Assembly: GCF_000373985.1 (NCBI RefSeq)
Contig: NZ_KB893077.1
Location: 154-41,917, forward strand
DNA: 41,764 bases
Source: Desulfobacter curvatus DSM 3379
Lineage (GTDB): Bacteria; Desulfobacterota; Desulfobacteria; Desulfobacterales; Desulfobacteraceae
Direction of reading: 5' to 3'
Shown here one piece after another: positions 33,836 through 41,610 of this stretch. Positions within the stretch are counted from its first letter, which is position 1; every line of letters begins with the position of its first letter. Under the pieces are notes generated by a model that saw nothing but the letters and a program-made list of their open reading frames with translations, was not told where the DNA came from and made no database searches. Position numbers and translations under genes: made by a program.

Positions 33836-35005
33836 TTAACCTTTATTAAATAAAATCAAGCCCATGGGTAAAAGTGCCCATGCCGCACTGATCGCCAGGG
33901 GGAGCGTATATCCCAGACGGTCTGCCAAACCCATGGCAATACTTAGAACGGCAAAGGCTGGAATACTGGATAAAGCCATCTGGAGACTGAAATCCGTGCC
34001 CGGGCAAGATGTTCGGGCATGGTCCATGAAAAGGGTATACATCACCGCGTTCACCGCGCCGAACCCTGCCATGGCCAGGCCGATGCCCAAGTATGAAATT
34101 TGTTCGATATCCAGGCTCCGACCGGGAACCATCATCACCAGCGAGGCCAGGCCGGACAAGGCCAGAAAGATGACCAGGGCTGTTTTTTTCCCCAGCCTGT
34201 GAATGGCAACACCAGCACCTGCCGCACCGGCAACCCCGAAACCTGCGCCCAGGCAGTTAACGGCAACCCCCACTTTGTCCAAGGGCCAGCCCAGATCCAC
34301 CAGGATCGGACTCAAAAGGCTGTAGTTAAGCAATATGCTGATCCGGGCGGTGACAATGAGGCCCAGGCTGTGCCGGATCTGTTTTTGTTTGAAAAAACCG
34401 GCCATGTTTTTATATACCCCTGGACCGGGGGCGGTGGCCGGTTCTTTGAACCCCAGGGAAAACATAAGGGGCAGGGCTGTTCCAATGGCCAGGGCCAGCA
34501 TGCTTTTCTGCCAGCCCAAGGTTTCGTAAAAAAACAGAATCAGGCCACCGCCGATCATACCGCCAATCATATTGCCAGCGGACTGAATACTGTTGGCTGT
34601 CCCACGTTCCTCCTTGCAAAACAGTTTGGTCCCAAGGGCGTCCACCGAAAGGTCCTGGGTGGCGGAGAAAAAAGCGACCAGTGCAACGGGCAGCATCAAG
34701 GCCTGGATCTGGCTGGGTATAGACAGCATAGCCCCCCAAACCAGTGCCAGTACCAGCAGGGTCTGCATGGCAATGATCCAGTTTTTGTAATGGCCCTGGC
34801 AGGTCCTGCCGAACCGGTCCACCAGCGGAGCCCACAAAAAACTGATGGTCCAGAACAGACCAAAGGCGTAAAATCGGGTCACTTCCCCAAGGGGCATTCC
34901 GTTTTTCCGCAAAATGGCCGGAAGGCCTGCCATAAGAAAGGTTAAGCCCATGCATTGGGAGGTGTAAAGCCCTCCCATAAGAAATAGTTTTTTAGAAAAC
35001 CGCAT
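33836..35005 (-). CDS. RhtX/FptX-like MFS siderophore permease
   Basis: This 389-residue protein has 12 predicted membrane helices. MGLTFLMAGLPAILRKNGM, FLWAPLVDRFGRTCQGHYKNW and ATQDLSVDALGTKLF fit the RhtX/FptX/AmpG-like branch, which carries ferric siderophores (rhizobactin, pyochelin) or muropeptides across the inner membrane. Its ATG directly follows the TAG of the decayed ABC fragment, with AGGAG just upstream, so it was once translationally coupled to an intact ABC gene. With the ABC pair it offers a second inner-membrane route. AmpG function is less likely in this setting. Confidence 0.85.
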   Translation of the reverse strand: MRFSKKLFLMGGLYTSQCMGLTFLMAGLPAILRKNGMPLGEVTRFYAFGLFWTISFLWAPLVDRFGRTCQGHYKNWIIAMQTLLVLALVWGAMLSIPSQIQALMLPVALVAFFSATQDLSVDALGTKLFCKEERGTANSIQSAGNMIGGMIGGGLILFFYETLGWQKSMLALAIGTALPLMFSLGFKEPATAPGPGVYKNMAGFFKQKQIRHSLGLIVTARISILLNYSLLSPILVDLGWPLDKVGVAVNCLGAGFGVAGAAGAGVAIHRLGKKTALVIFLALSGLASLVMMVPGRSLDIEQISYLGIGLAMAGFGAVNAVMYTLFMDHARTSCPGTDFSLQMALSSIPAFAVLSIAMGLADRLGYTLPLAISAAWALLPMGLILFNKG

Positions 35006-35443
35006 CTACGGCTCCTGCCCTTCCTGCCCCACGGCCCATCCCGCGCTTTGCACCTGCAGGGTGTAAAGGTGGCGGTACAAGCCCTTATCCCTGGCCATCA
35101 GCCCATGGTAGGTTCCGGTTTCACGCACCTGTCCTCCTGTCCAGCGCCACGATTTATCGCTGTTCCCCACCGACCTTAGGCGGTGGGCAATGGCCATAAC
35201 GGTTTTGCCTTTGATGAGCCAGTCCACAGGGGCCTGAACCCTGGTTTCGTTTTCCGGGGCCAGGGAGAGGGAGGCGGTGGCCTCATCCAGGACAATGACC
35301 GGGGCCTGCCCAACGTTCCGCAACATGCTCACTTCTGCCTTCCGGGTAAAGCCGGTGGCCGATATCCGGCTGATAAAATCCGCGCCACCGGCAACACCCT
35401 CAATAACAGCCACTTCCCCTGCCTCAAAAGCATGCAGGGGCAA
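35006..35443 (-). pseudogene. decayed ABC-transporter ATPase fragment
   Basis: The 145-residue frame keeps Walker B and the D-loop region (VIVLDEATASL), an H-loop (AIAHRL) and an export-type C-terminus (GLYRHLYTLQVQSAG). Walker A, Q-loop and a recognisable signature motif are missing, and the N-terminal part is scrambled. It is the end of a former third half-transporter of the YbtP/Q type. It lies between the TonB receptor and the MFS gene. Confidence 0.8.
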
Positions 35444-35485
35444 TATGTCTTATCTTTACCATTTTTCATAACGCCGCCGCCCCCC

Positions 35486-37645
35486 CTAAAACCGGCACGT
35501 CAGTGTCACACCAACTGTTTGAGGGTCGCCGGCGTGTGCAAACCATCCCATGGAATCAGAGCCAAAGGCGCAAGTTGCATATTCTTCATCAAGGAGGTTT
35601 TTTGCCCATAAATAGAGGCCAACATTAAGCCTTCTGAACTCTCCTTCATAACCTACCCTGGCATTAACGAGGTTATATGCGCTTTCTTTCCTCTCGTTAT
35701 CCAGATCATGATAAAAATCTCCCACATGCTGAAGTTCCAATCTGCAAAACAGGGAAGCTGAATCGGACAGGGTGTAGCGATATTGTGCCGCCAGATTGTA
35801 GCTGAATTCAGGTGCCATTTCCAATTTGTTGCCCTCATAGTCTTCTCCGGACTCCCATTTGCCATATTCCGCATCTGTATAACCAACGCCGCCGACAAGC
35901 TCCAGGCCGGGAACCGGTCTGACCAGAGCCTCAAGTTCAAATCCCTTATTGGTTGCCTCTGTGGCATTCTTGAAAAAAGCATTTGTTGCGCCGGTATGAA
36001 TGAAGACCTGCTTGTCTTCCCATTCAATATAAAACACAGAAAAGTTCAGGATAAGCTGGTTATCCAGCCAGGCGGTTTTAAGGCCGGCCTCATAGTTCCA
36101 GGAATATTCCGCATCATAGGGAATCCCTAAAACAGAGGCATCCAAATCATTAAAAGAGCCAGCTGTGTATCCCCTGGCAACGCTGGCATAACTCATAACA
36201 TCCCGGGTGAAGCGATAATCAACGGCAAATTTTGGAAGCCATACGTCAAGCGTCTTTTCATCTTCAACAGCAGTGGTTCCGGTCCCCATGACATCCGGTG
36301 AATTATATGTATTTGCCTTAAACTCCTTTTTATCGTTTTCATATCGCAATCCTGCGGTCAGGCCCAATTTCTCCCATAAGGTATAGGTTGCCTGGCCGAA
36401 AAAAGCATAGTTTGTCGTATCCAGTTCGGTTATCATGGCAGATTTATAGGGAGGCAGTCCGTATGCAGGATATCCCTGCCGATAATCATAGATCAGGGAA
36501 ACATCAAAATCTTCGTCAAGATAATATGCCCCGACCAGCCACTTGAACACCTTGGCATTCTTGGGAGATGCAAAACGGATCTCCTGGCTCCACTGGCCAT
36601 GATCCTGCCCATAGTCAGCTCTGTAATCATCAACTACAGTGGCGCCCGCATCATAGGTATTGCTGTAATCCCCATCCCTGTGGGCTGTAATGGAGGTGAA
36701 AGTGAATCCCTCTCCTTCATAATTTGCACTCAGCGACTGCCCGCTTAAATCGTTTTCAAGGCTCCCCGGATAGTCCACGCTTACCTCATGTGTCATTTCC
36801 CCAAAGGGTGCAAAGGCAAAAAAACCGTCCTCACACTGTTGGGCATTGGCGTTTAAAATAATATCCCAGGCCGGGGCCGGGGTCCATCTGAGTGTGGCGC
36901 GGCCGGACAGATCATCCCGTTTTTCAACGTCATCGGTGCCAAGATAGGTATTTTCAAAATATCCGTCTGAAGAATATTGTTTGGCGCTTATGCCGAAAAA
37001 AAGCTTATCTTCCACCAGGGGGCCCCTTGCAGCGGCTGAATACTCCTGGGTATCATAGTTTCCATAGGTGAGCGACGCCCTGCCTTCCCATATATCTCCC
37101 GGTTTTTTTGTGATGATTCTTATAACCCCGGCCTCGGTATTCCGTCCAAACAATGTTCCCTGGGGGCCTTTGAGCACCTCAATACGCTCAATGTCAGAAA
37201 GGTCCGTGTCAAAGGCCATATGCCGGGAATAGGAGACATCATCCACATACAATCCCACAGTCGGATTGGGATTCATCCGGTTGTACATGCCCCGTATCAC
37301 CGGCGTCAATTCCGCATTATTTCCGGCTTTACCGATGTAAAGGTTTGGGGTGTAAAACCCTAAGTCCTCCATGTCCTGGATTCCCGCATCCTCAATCTGG
37401 ATCTCGGATAAGGCCGTGATGCTCGCCGGTACTTCCTGGATGTTTTCTTCCCGCTTTTGCGAGGTAACGGTTATCGTCTCCAGTTCATATTTTTCGCGGG
37501 TATTTTTGTTTTGTACTGTCTCCTGTTTTGACTCTTTTTCATCAGCCACGGCAAATGATACCGGACAAAAGCTTAGAATGAGTATACCTGCAAACAGCAT
37601 ATTCATAACTTTTGATAGAACAAACCTTGACTCCCCTTTTTTCAT
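35486..37645 (-). CDS. TonB-dependent outer-membrane siderophore receptor
   Basis: The 719-residue product has a signal peptide (about 1-34), a TonB box (ETITVTSQ, 56-63), a plug domain with VGLYVDDVSYSR and GPQGTLFGRNTEAGVIRIIT, and a 22-strand barrel ending in Phe (LTCRF). FyuA- and pesticin-receptor-like proteins share this plug. It should carry a ferric siderophore across the outer membrane using TonB-ExbBD energy encoded elsewhere. The ATG at 37645 has GGAGGA at 37652-37657. It is the first gene after the AraC-type regulator, with probable operator repeats at 37731-37765. Confidence 0.93.
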   Translation of the reverse strand: MKKGESRFVLSKVMNMLFAGILILSFCPVSFAVADEKESKQETVQNKNTREKYELETITVTSQKREENIQEVPASITALSEIQIEDAGIQDMEDLGFYTPNLYIGKAGNNAELTPVIRGMYNRMNPNPTVGLYVDDVSYSRHMAFDTDLSDIERIEVLKGPQGTLFGRNTEAGVIRIITKKPGDIWEGRASLTYGNYDTQEYSAAARGPLVEDKLFFGISAKQYSSDGYFENTYLGTDDVEKRDDLSGRATLRWTPAPAWDIILNANAQQCEDGFFAFAPFGEMTHEVSVDYPGSLENDLSGQSLSANYEGEGFTFTSITAHRDGDYSNTYDAGATVVDDYRADYGQDHGQWSQEIRFASPKNAKVFKWLVGAYYLDEDFDVSLIYDYRQGYPAYGLPPYKSAMITELDTTNYAFFGQATYTLWEKLGLTAGLRYENDKKEFKANTYNSPDVMGTGTTAVEDEKTLDVWLPKFAVDYRFTRDVMSYASVARGYTAGSFNDLDASVLGIPYDAEYSWNYEAGLKTAWLDNQLILNFSVFYIEWEDKQVFIHTGATNAFFKNATEATNKGFELEALVRPVPGLELVGGVGYTDAEYGKWESGEDYEGNKLEMAPEFSYNLAAQYRYTLSDSASLFCRLELQHVGDFYHDLDNERKESAYNLVNARVGYEGEFRRLNVGLYLWAKNLLDEEYATCAFGSDSMGWFAHAGDPQTVGVTLTCRF

Positions 37646-37730
37646 TGTTTTTCCTCCTGTAGTGCGTTGTTGTGAAAGTAACAACCAAATTCCGGAAGGC
37701 TTATCTATATCCCGCCTCTTTTTTTTTTAC

Positions 37731-37765
37731 CTGTCATCAAAGACGTTTTGGCTGTCATGATGACA
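37731..37765. promoter_or_regulatory. repeated operator in front of the TonB receptor
   Basis: CTGTCATCA (37731-37739) and CTGTCATGA (37752-37760) are direct repeats with a 21-base period, two helix turns, as usual for AraC-family sites. The second is also part of a perfect 13-base palindrome, TGTCATGATGACA (37753-37765). The block is about 85-120 bases upstream of the receptor start. Binding by the adjacent regulator is inferred. Confidence 0.6.
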
Positions 37766-37816
37766 CTTTTTTGCAAAAAAAGAGGGAACGGCAGTGAGTC
37801 CGGATTAGAGGAATGA

Positions 37817-38848
37817 TCAAAAAAGGTGATCTTTGGGGGATGTGCAGAAATGTCGTTTAAAGGCCCTTGTGAAATTTTCCGGGTGTGTATAGCCCACTTC
37901 ATAGGCCACCTCGGTGACACTCTTGTGCTCGTTCTCCAGAAGCGCCCGGGCGCGTTCAAGGCGAAGGATGCGTAAATGTTCAAACACACTGGTTCCAAAA
38001 ATTTTCCGGAACCCCTGATTTAATTTGTTTTTATTGACACCGGCCCGGCGGGCTAACTCCGGCAGGGAAGGGGGATTATCAAGGTTGTCCCTTAAAAGAA
38101 GTTCGGTTTCACGGATTAAATCCGCATCGCGCTTGTCAAATGAGACGGATTTTTTCGAAGCAGGCCTGTTTAACGGGGCCATTTGATGAATAATCAACTC
38201 AAGCACTTTGGCTTCCAGATACAAACGCTTCAACGCACCCTGGTAAGGGCAGGTTATGATCTGGTTAAGGATGGTATTGGTTTCGGGCGGGTTCGGCGAT
38301 AACTCAGTGTACGGTCTTTGCACGCCATTTAAAATCCTGCTCAAACCGGCCGGCGCCTGAAGGTATTCCTCTCCCACCCAGGTCTTGAGCAACCAGGGAT
38401 CAATACTGATGCCGATGGTGCTTACACTTACCCCCACCGGTGGTCTGAACATGCATTGCTCTCCCGGTAAATAGCCCACCAATATATGCCCGGGTCTGTT
38501 GCTGATATTCTGGTGACGCTTCTGGGATTGTAATGTATAGGTGACGCTGCCGGATTGGACATATCCGAAAAAAAGAGGCGCGTTGGCTTCCGTGTATTCA
38601 AACGCAACCTCAATATATTCCTTTAACCGGTAGTTTCCGACACCCAGAAGAAGACCCGGTCTGAGCTGTATCATGGTTACATGACCAATTCCGATTTCAG
38701 AAGGCCATTTCCGGCAGGTTTCCGAATGACTGCAATGATCCTGTATATCATCAAGGCTGCAATTGTTATCAAAGAGGTCTCGTGTTCGAATCAGTGATCT
38801 TTTTTGTTCAATACCCGCCTCAATATCTGAACATGTATTTAAATTCAT
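37817..38848 (-). CDS. AraC-family regulator, PchR/YbtA-like
   Basis: The 343-residue protein has an N-terminal ligand-sensing region (about 1-230, with GYLPGEQCMFRPPVGVS) and the double helix-turn-helix of AraC proteins in the last about 95 residues (ELARRAGVNKNKLNQGFRKI, then SVTEVAYEVGYTHPENFTRAF). Members next to TonB receptors, such as PchR, YbtA and AlcR, turn on siderophore uptake when the ferric siderophore is present. It lies upstream of the receptor on the same strand. The ATG at 38848 is preferred; a GTG at 38860 is the alternative and the ribosome site (GGTGG) is weak. A reverse copy of the operator motif lies before it (38901-38909), suggesting autoregulation. Confidence 0.92.
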   Translation of the reverse strand: MNLNTCSDIEAGIEQKRSLIRTRDLFDNNCSLDDIQDHCSHSETCRKWPSEIGIGHVTMIQLRPGLLLGVGNYRLKEYIEVAFEYTEANAPLFFGYVQSGSVTYTLQSQKRHQNISNRPGHILVGYLPGEQCMFRPPVGVSVSTIGISIDPWLLKTWVGEEYLQAPAGLSRILNGVQRPYTELSPNPPETNTILNQIITCPYQGALKRLYLEAKVLELIIHQMAPLNRPASKKSVSFDKRDADLIRETELLLRDNLDNPPSLPELARRAGVNKNKLNQGFRKIFGTSVFEHLRILRLERARALLENEHKSVTEVAYEVGYTHPENFTRAFKRHFCTSPKDHLF

Positions 38849-38900
38849 AGAGCCCACCAAAGATTAAAAGAACAACTAAGCGAAAGTCTTCCAAGACACT

Positions 38901-38920
38901 TCATGACAGTCGTTATGTCA
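38901..38920. promoter_or_regulatory. operator-like site upstream of the AraC-type gene
   Basis: TCATGACAG (38901-38909) is the exact reverse complement of the CTGTCATGA repeat at 37752-37760. TGACA (38904-38908) and TGTCA (38916-38920) also form an inverted pair. The site lies 53-72 bases upstream of the start at 38848. Confidence 0.5.
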
Positions 38921-38953
38921 GATTTTTCTTATAGGTAAACACTGATTCAACAC

Positions 38954-39634
38954 TTATTTGGACTTTGATATAGACCTGGGGAAAAACATGCCAACGTGTT
39001 GCTGATAACGGATATATTTATCGCCAAGCTGTTTTACAAGCACCGCTTCTTCGGCCCTGGCCGTTGGATAAATGCCCAGGACAATCAGCACGGCGGAAAA
39101 CAGAGGTATAACGTATAAAAAAGTCAGGCTTAAGCCTACATTGATTAAAAGATAAGCGATGTAAAGGGGGTGGCGAATCAGGGCAAAGGGCCCCTTGTCG
39201 ATGAGTATATGCTTATCAAGCGTGCCGGCAGGGGCAGGGCGCAGATACTTACCGGCAGCAACAATGGTCAGGTTGTAGGTCACGGCACCGGCTGAAAAGA
39301 TAATCAACCCGATCACCTGAAACAGCCCGACCGGTGCTGAACCGACACTCCCATGCTTTATAAAGCTTGTATCGTGGGTTGCAAACAGCAGTATAATGCC
39401 GAAAATCCATGTGCCCCACATACCAAACACACCGATTACCAGCAGATAAAAGAAATAATTATAGTCGGCTTTTTCACCCTGGGGACCGACTTTTGTTTCG
39501 TTTTTACAGGATCGCCAATAATCAATGGCCGGGAACGCCATAGAAATTAACGGCGTGACCAGTATGGCTGCCGCAAAATAATTTATAATCACTGTATGAT
39601 AATCCTTCTTTTTAAGAATACTGCAATGGGTCAT
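38954..39634 (-). CDS. isoprenylcysteine-carboxyl-methyltransferase-like membrane protein
   Basis: The 226-residue product has about five membrane helices and the C-terminal pattern of the ICMT/PEMT/NnrU group: GPFALIRHPLYIAYLLINVG and ARAEEAVLVKQLGDKYIRYQ, where R-H-P and the E-E pair belong to the SAM-binding and active site. Bacterial members methylate unknown small molecules or lipids. It lies 105 bases upstream of the AraC-type gene on the same strand and may be unrelated to siderophore uptake. No clear ribosome site fixes the ATG at 39634. Confidence 0.8.
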   Translation of the reverse strand: MTHCSILKKKDYHTVIINYFAAAILVTPLISMAFPAIDYWRSCKNETKVGPQGEKADYNYFFYLLVIGVFGMWGTWIFGIILLFATHDTSFIKHGSVGSAPVGLFQVIGLIIFSAGAVTYNLTIVAAGKYLRPAPAGTLDKHILIDKGPFALIRHPLYIAYLLINVGLSLTFLYVIPLFSAVLIVLGIYPTARAEEAVLVKQLGDKYIRYQQHVGMFFPRSISKSK

Positions 39635-39848
39635 CCAGGATTTGGTTTACTTCCTGCCTGGGACCCCGTAGCGGTTGACGTCGGCCATCACCCGGTCCAT
39701 CCGGCCCGGATAGTTAGATGATCATAATAATTTAGTATGAAGCAAACTAAAACTGGTTAACATGATTAAAAATAAAAAAGCAATATTTTTTTTAAGATCA
39801 TCGCCATGCACCAATAAATTCCCAGCGTTGCCCCCCCCTTAAATAAAT

Positions 39849-39897
39849 GGGGTCAGAGTGAAAATAAACGTTGCACAATTAATTTTACTCTGACCCC
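39849..39897. repeat. REP-like hairpin GGGGTCAGAGT / ACTCTGACCCC
   Basis: GGGGTCAGAGT (39849-39859) and ACTCTGACCCC (39887-39897) form a perfect 11-bp stem, extended by AAAAT/ATTTT after one bulged base. Hairpins with GGGGTCAGAGT arms are common in many proteobacteria and are linked to RAYT-type transposases (established association). It forms the left border of the lon fragment. Confidence 0.75.
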
Positions 39898-40003
39898 GAT
39901 GATCTATGCGGTCCTTCAGGGGCGCCGGGATGGCCTCCAGCTGGTTGGCGGTTGTGATGAAAATAACATCGCTGAGATCAAAATCCAACAGATAGGAACT
40001 TGC
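39898..40003 (-). pseudogene. lon: fragment of an ATP-dependent Lon protease gene
   Basis: The minus-strand frame from 40003 reads ASSYLLDFDLSDVIFITTAN and then QLEAIPAPLKDRIDH. This is the conserved segment of the Lon AAA+ domain between Walker B and the sensor region (D-L-S-x-V-x-F-x-x-T-A-N...I-P-x-P-L-x-D-R). Only about 35 residues remain. The REP-like hairpin cuts it on the downstream side; the upstream side dissolves into unrelated sequence. Confidence 0.8.
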
Positions 40004-40087
40004 TTTTTAACTCCCGGTGCAACCTTTACCAAAAGGTGGGGCACCCGTTTTTTTTCCGAATAAGAAAAAGGTTTTGTCAAACGCTTT

Positions 40088-40921
40088 CTACTCATGGCGC
40101 AGCGCATCAATGGGGTCCATGCGGGCGGCTTTCAGGGCAGGGAAATACCCGAACACAACGCCTACGGCTGCGGAAAAAAAGAAGGCAACCACAATAATGG
40201 TACAGTCCAGTGCAAAGGGCACGTGCAGCACCTTGGTCAGGCCGAAGGATGCGGCCAAGGCCAGGATGATGCCGAAAATTCCGCCAAAGGAAGACAACAG
40301 CACGGATTCCACTAAAAACTGCATGAGGACCTCATGTTCGTAAGCCCGGATGGCAAGCCGGATGCCGATCTCTCTGGTGCGCTCGGTCACGGACACCAGC
40401 ATGATGTTCATGATGCCGATGCCGCCCACAAGCAGGCTGACTGCCGCCACCGCCCCTAAAAGCGCAGTCATGGTTTTGGTGGTGGAAGTGAGCATGGTGG
40501 CAAGCTCTTTGGTGTCCATGATCCTGAAATTGTCTTCTTCGTTGTCAGCGATGTGCCGCCGGGTTCTTAACAGTTCTTTGATAGCGTCGGCGGCTGTGGT
40601 GGTGGTGGTGGATGCCCCGTCCCTGACCGCCACCTGGATAAAGGAGATGTCCTTGTCTCCTGTGAACCGGCGCTGGACCGCCTTCATGGGCATGATCACG
40701 CAATCATCCTGATCCTGACCCATGGAGGAGTTTCCCTTGGCGGCCAGAAGCCCGATGACCTGGCAGGAGATCCTTCCAAGACGCATTTTTTGTCCCACAG
40801 GGTCACTGTCTGGGAACAGGTTCTCCCGGATGGTGTCGCCCACCACGCATACGGTGCGCCCGGATGTGATGGTCCAGTTACGCACCGCAAAAAAATCATT
40901 GGTGGTGCCGTGGAATTCGAG
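40088..40921 (-). pseudogene. macB: macB-type permease, 3' exon interrupted by a group II intron
   Basis: About 278 residues of an ABC-3/FtsX-type (MacB) permease remain: the end of the periplasmic domain (GTTNDFFAVRNWTITSGR, DSDPVGQKMRLG), then three membrane helices with LLVGGIGIMNIMLVSVTERT, EIGIRLAIRAYEHEVLMQF and the terminal ARMDPIDALRHE. The N-terminal helix, the first part of the periplasmic domain and any ATPase part are absent. The frame continues upstream only as intron sequence; the exon-intron border is placed at 40921/40922. If the intron splices, the gene might still work; the 5' exon is not in the window. Confidence 0.85.
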
Positions 40922-41070
40922 GTAGAGTAGAGCACTGATTCGGCCGGTTTCTTCAGCCCTTTTTATATTCGAGACGCCTTGCCGCACGCGGCTACTACGT
41001 GTTCCAAAGGCCTTGCATCCTCAGTGCTCCCTCATCAAACCGTGCATACGGTTCTCCCGTACACGGCTTT
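40922..41070 (-). ncRNA. group II intron A domains V and VI
   Basis: Domain V on the minus strand is the 35-base hairpin at 41070-41036, with the AGC-type lower strand (AAAGCCGTG), TACGG/CCGTA upper stem and GAGAA loop. Domain VI is closed by a perfect 9-bp stem, TCAGTGCTC / GAGCACTGA (plus-strand positions 41021-41029 and 40930-40938), around an unusually long insert of about 80 bases. Confidence 0.75.
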
Positions 41071-41080
41071 CCGATGTTCT

Positions 41081-41610
41081 TCATTGTAAGGCTTGCGCCC
41101 TTTTCCACTTTGCGTAAGTTGGGATTCTATACAAATACAACTTGTTGTACAGAAAATCTGTAGAAAATCGTTTATACCCATTTGTCCTGGTACGAACTTT
41201 ATGCCGTACGCATAAATGCTTACGGACCCTTTCTTCGGTAAACCATTTGACCCGAGTCATCACTTTCGTGCTGTGCTGGTAGTGAAAATAAGCTGACCAG
41301 CCTTGGGTCGCATAGTTGATCTCATCAATCAAGTCTGGCACCGATACCGGTGTTCTTCGGCGGTGAGTTAACCTTTTCACCGTTGCCTTGATGCGCTCTT
41401 CCGAGCGTTTGGATGGTTCAGTGTGTGGGTACCACTTCCCGCTTCGGGGGCTGCGTCTCATTTGAAATCGGAACCCAAGGAAATCAAAGCTATCTTGATA
41501 GGCATTGACTATCTTGGTTTTCTGATCATTGAGCCTGAGTTCGCATCTATCCAGAACCATCTTCACCATTTGTATCGGTGCGTCTATTTTACCTTTACAG
41601 AGTATCACAA
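41081..41610 (-). CDS. group II intron reverse transcriptase/maturase, C-terminal part (interrupted)
   Basis: About 175 residues remain: LVILCKGK directly after the expected YADD catalytic motif, FDFLGFRFQMRRSPRSGKWY, the maturase-type TQGWSAYFHYQHSTKVM and the C-terminal RRxxKR-like tail TYAKWKRAQALQ. The fragment opens at 41610, where the YADD codons should be; upstream is the 3' end of intron B, not coding sequence. The longer open frame to 41704 is accidental read-through of intron B RNA domains. The protein can be made only if intron B splices. Confidence 0.85.

Larger units (their letters stand above)
40922..41610 (-). mobile_element. group II intron A, 3' part, inserted in macB
   Basis: On the minus strand the intron ends GTGCTCTACTCTAC at 40922. 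Upstream of that lie domain VI, domain V (41036-41070) and the C-terminal part of a reverse transcriptase gene. The element is itself interrupted at 41610/41611 by intron B, so its 5' part lies outside the window. Confidence 0.8.

Noticed and set aside
34100..34945. 281-residue plus-strand open frame
   Set aside because: It is a shadow of the MFS permease; composition and lack of motifs show it is not coding.
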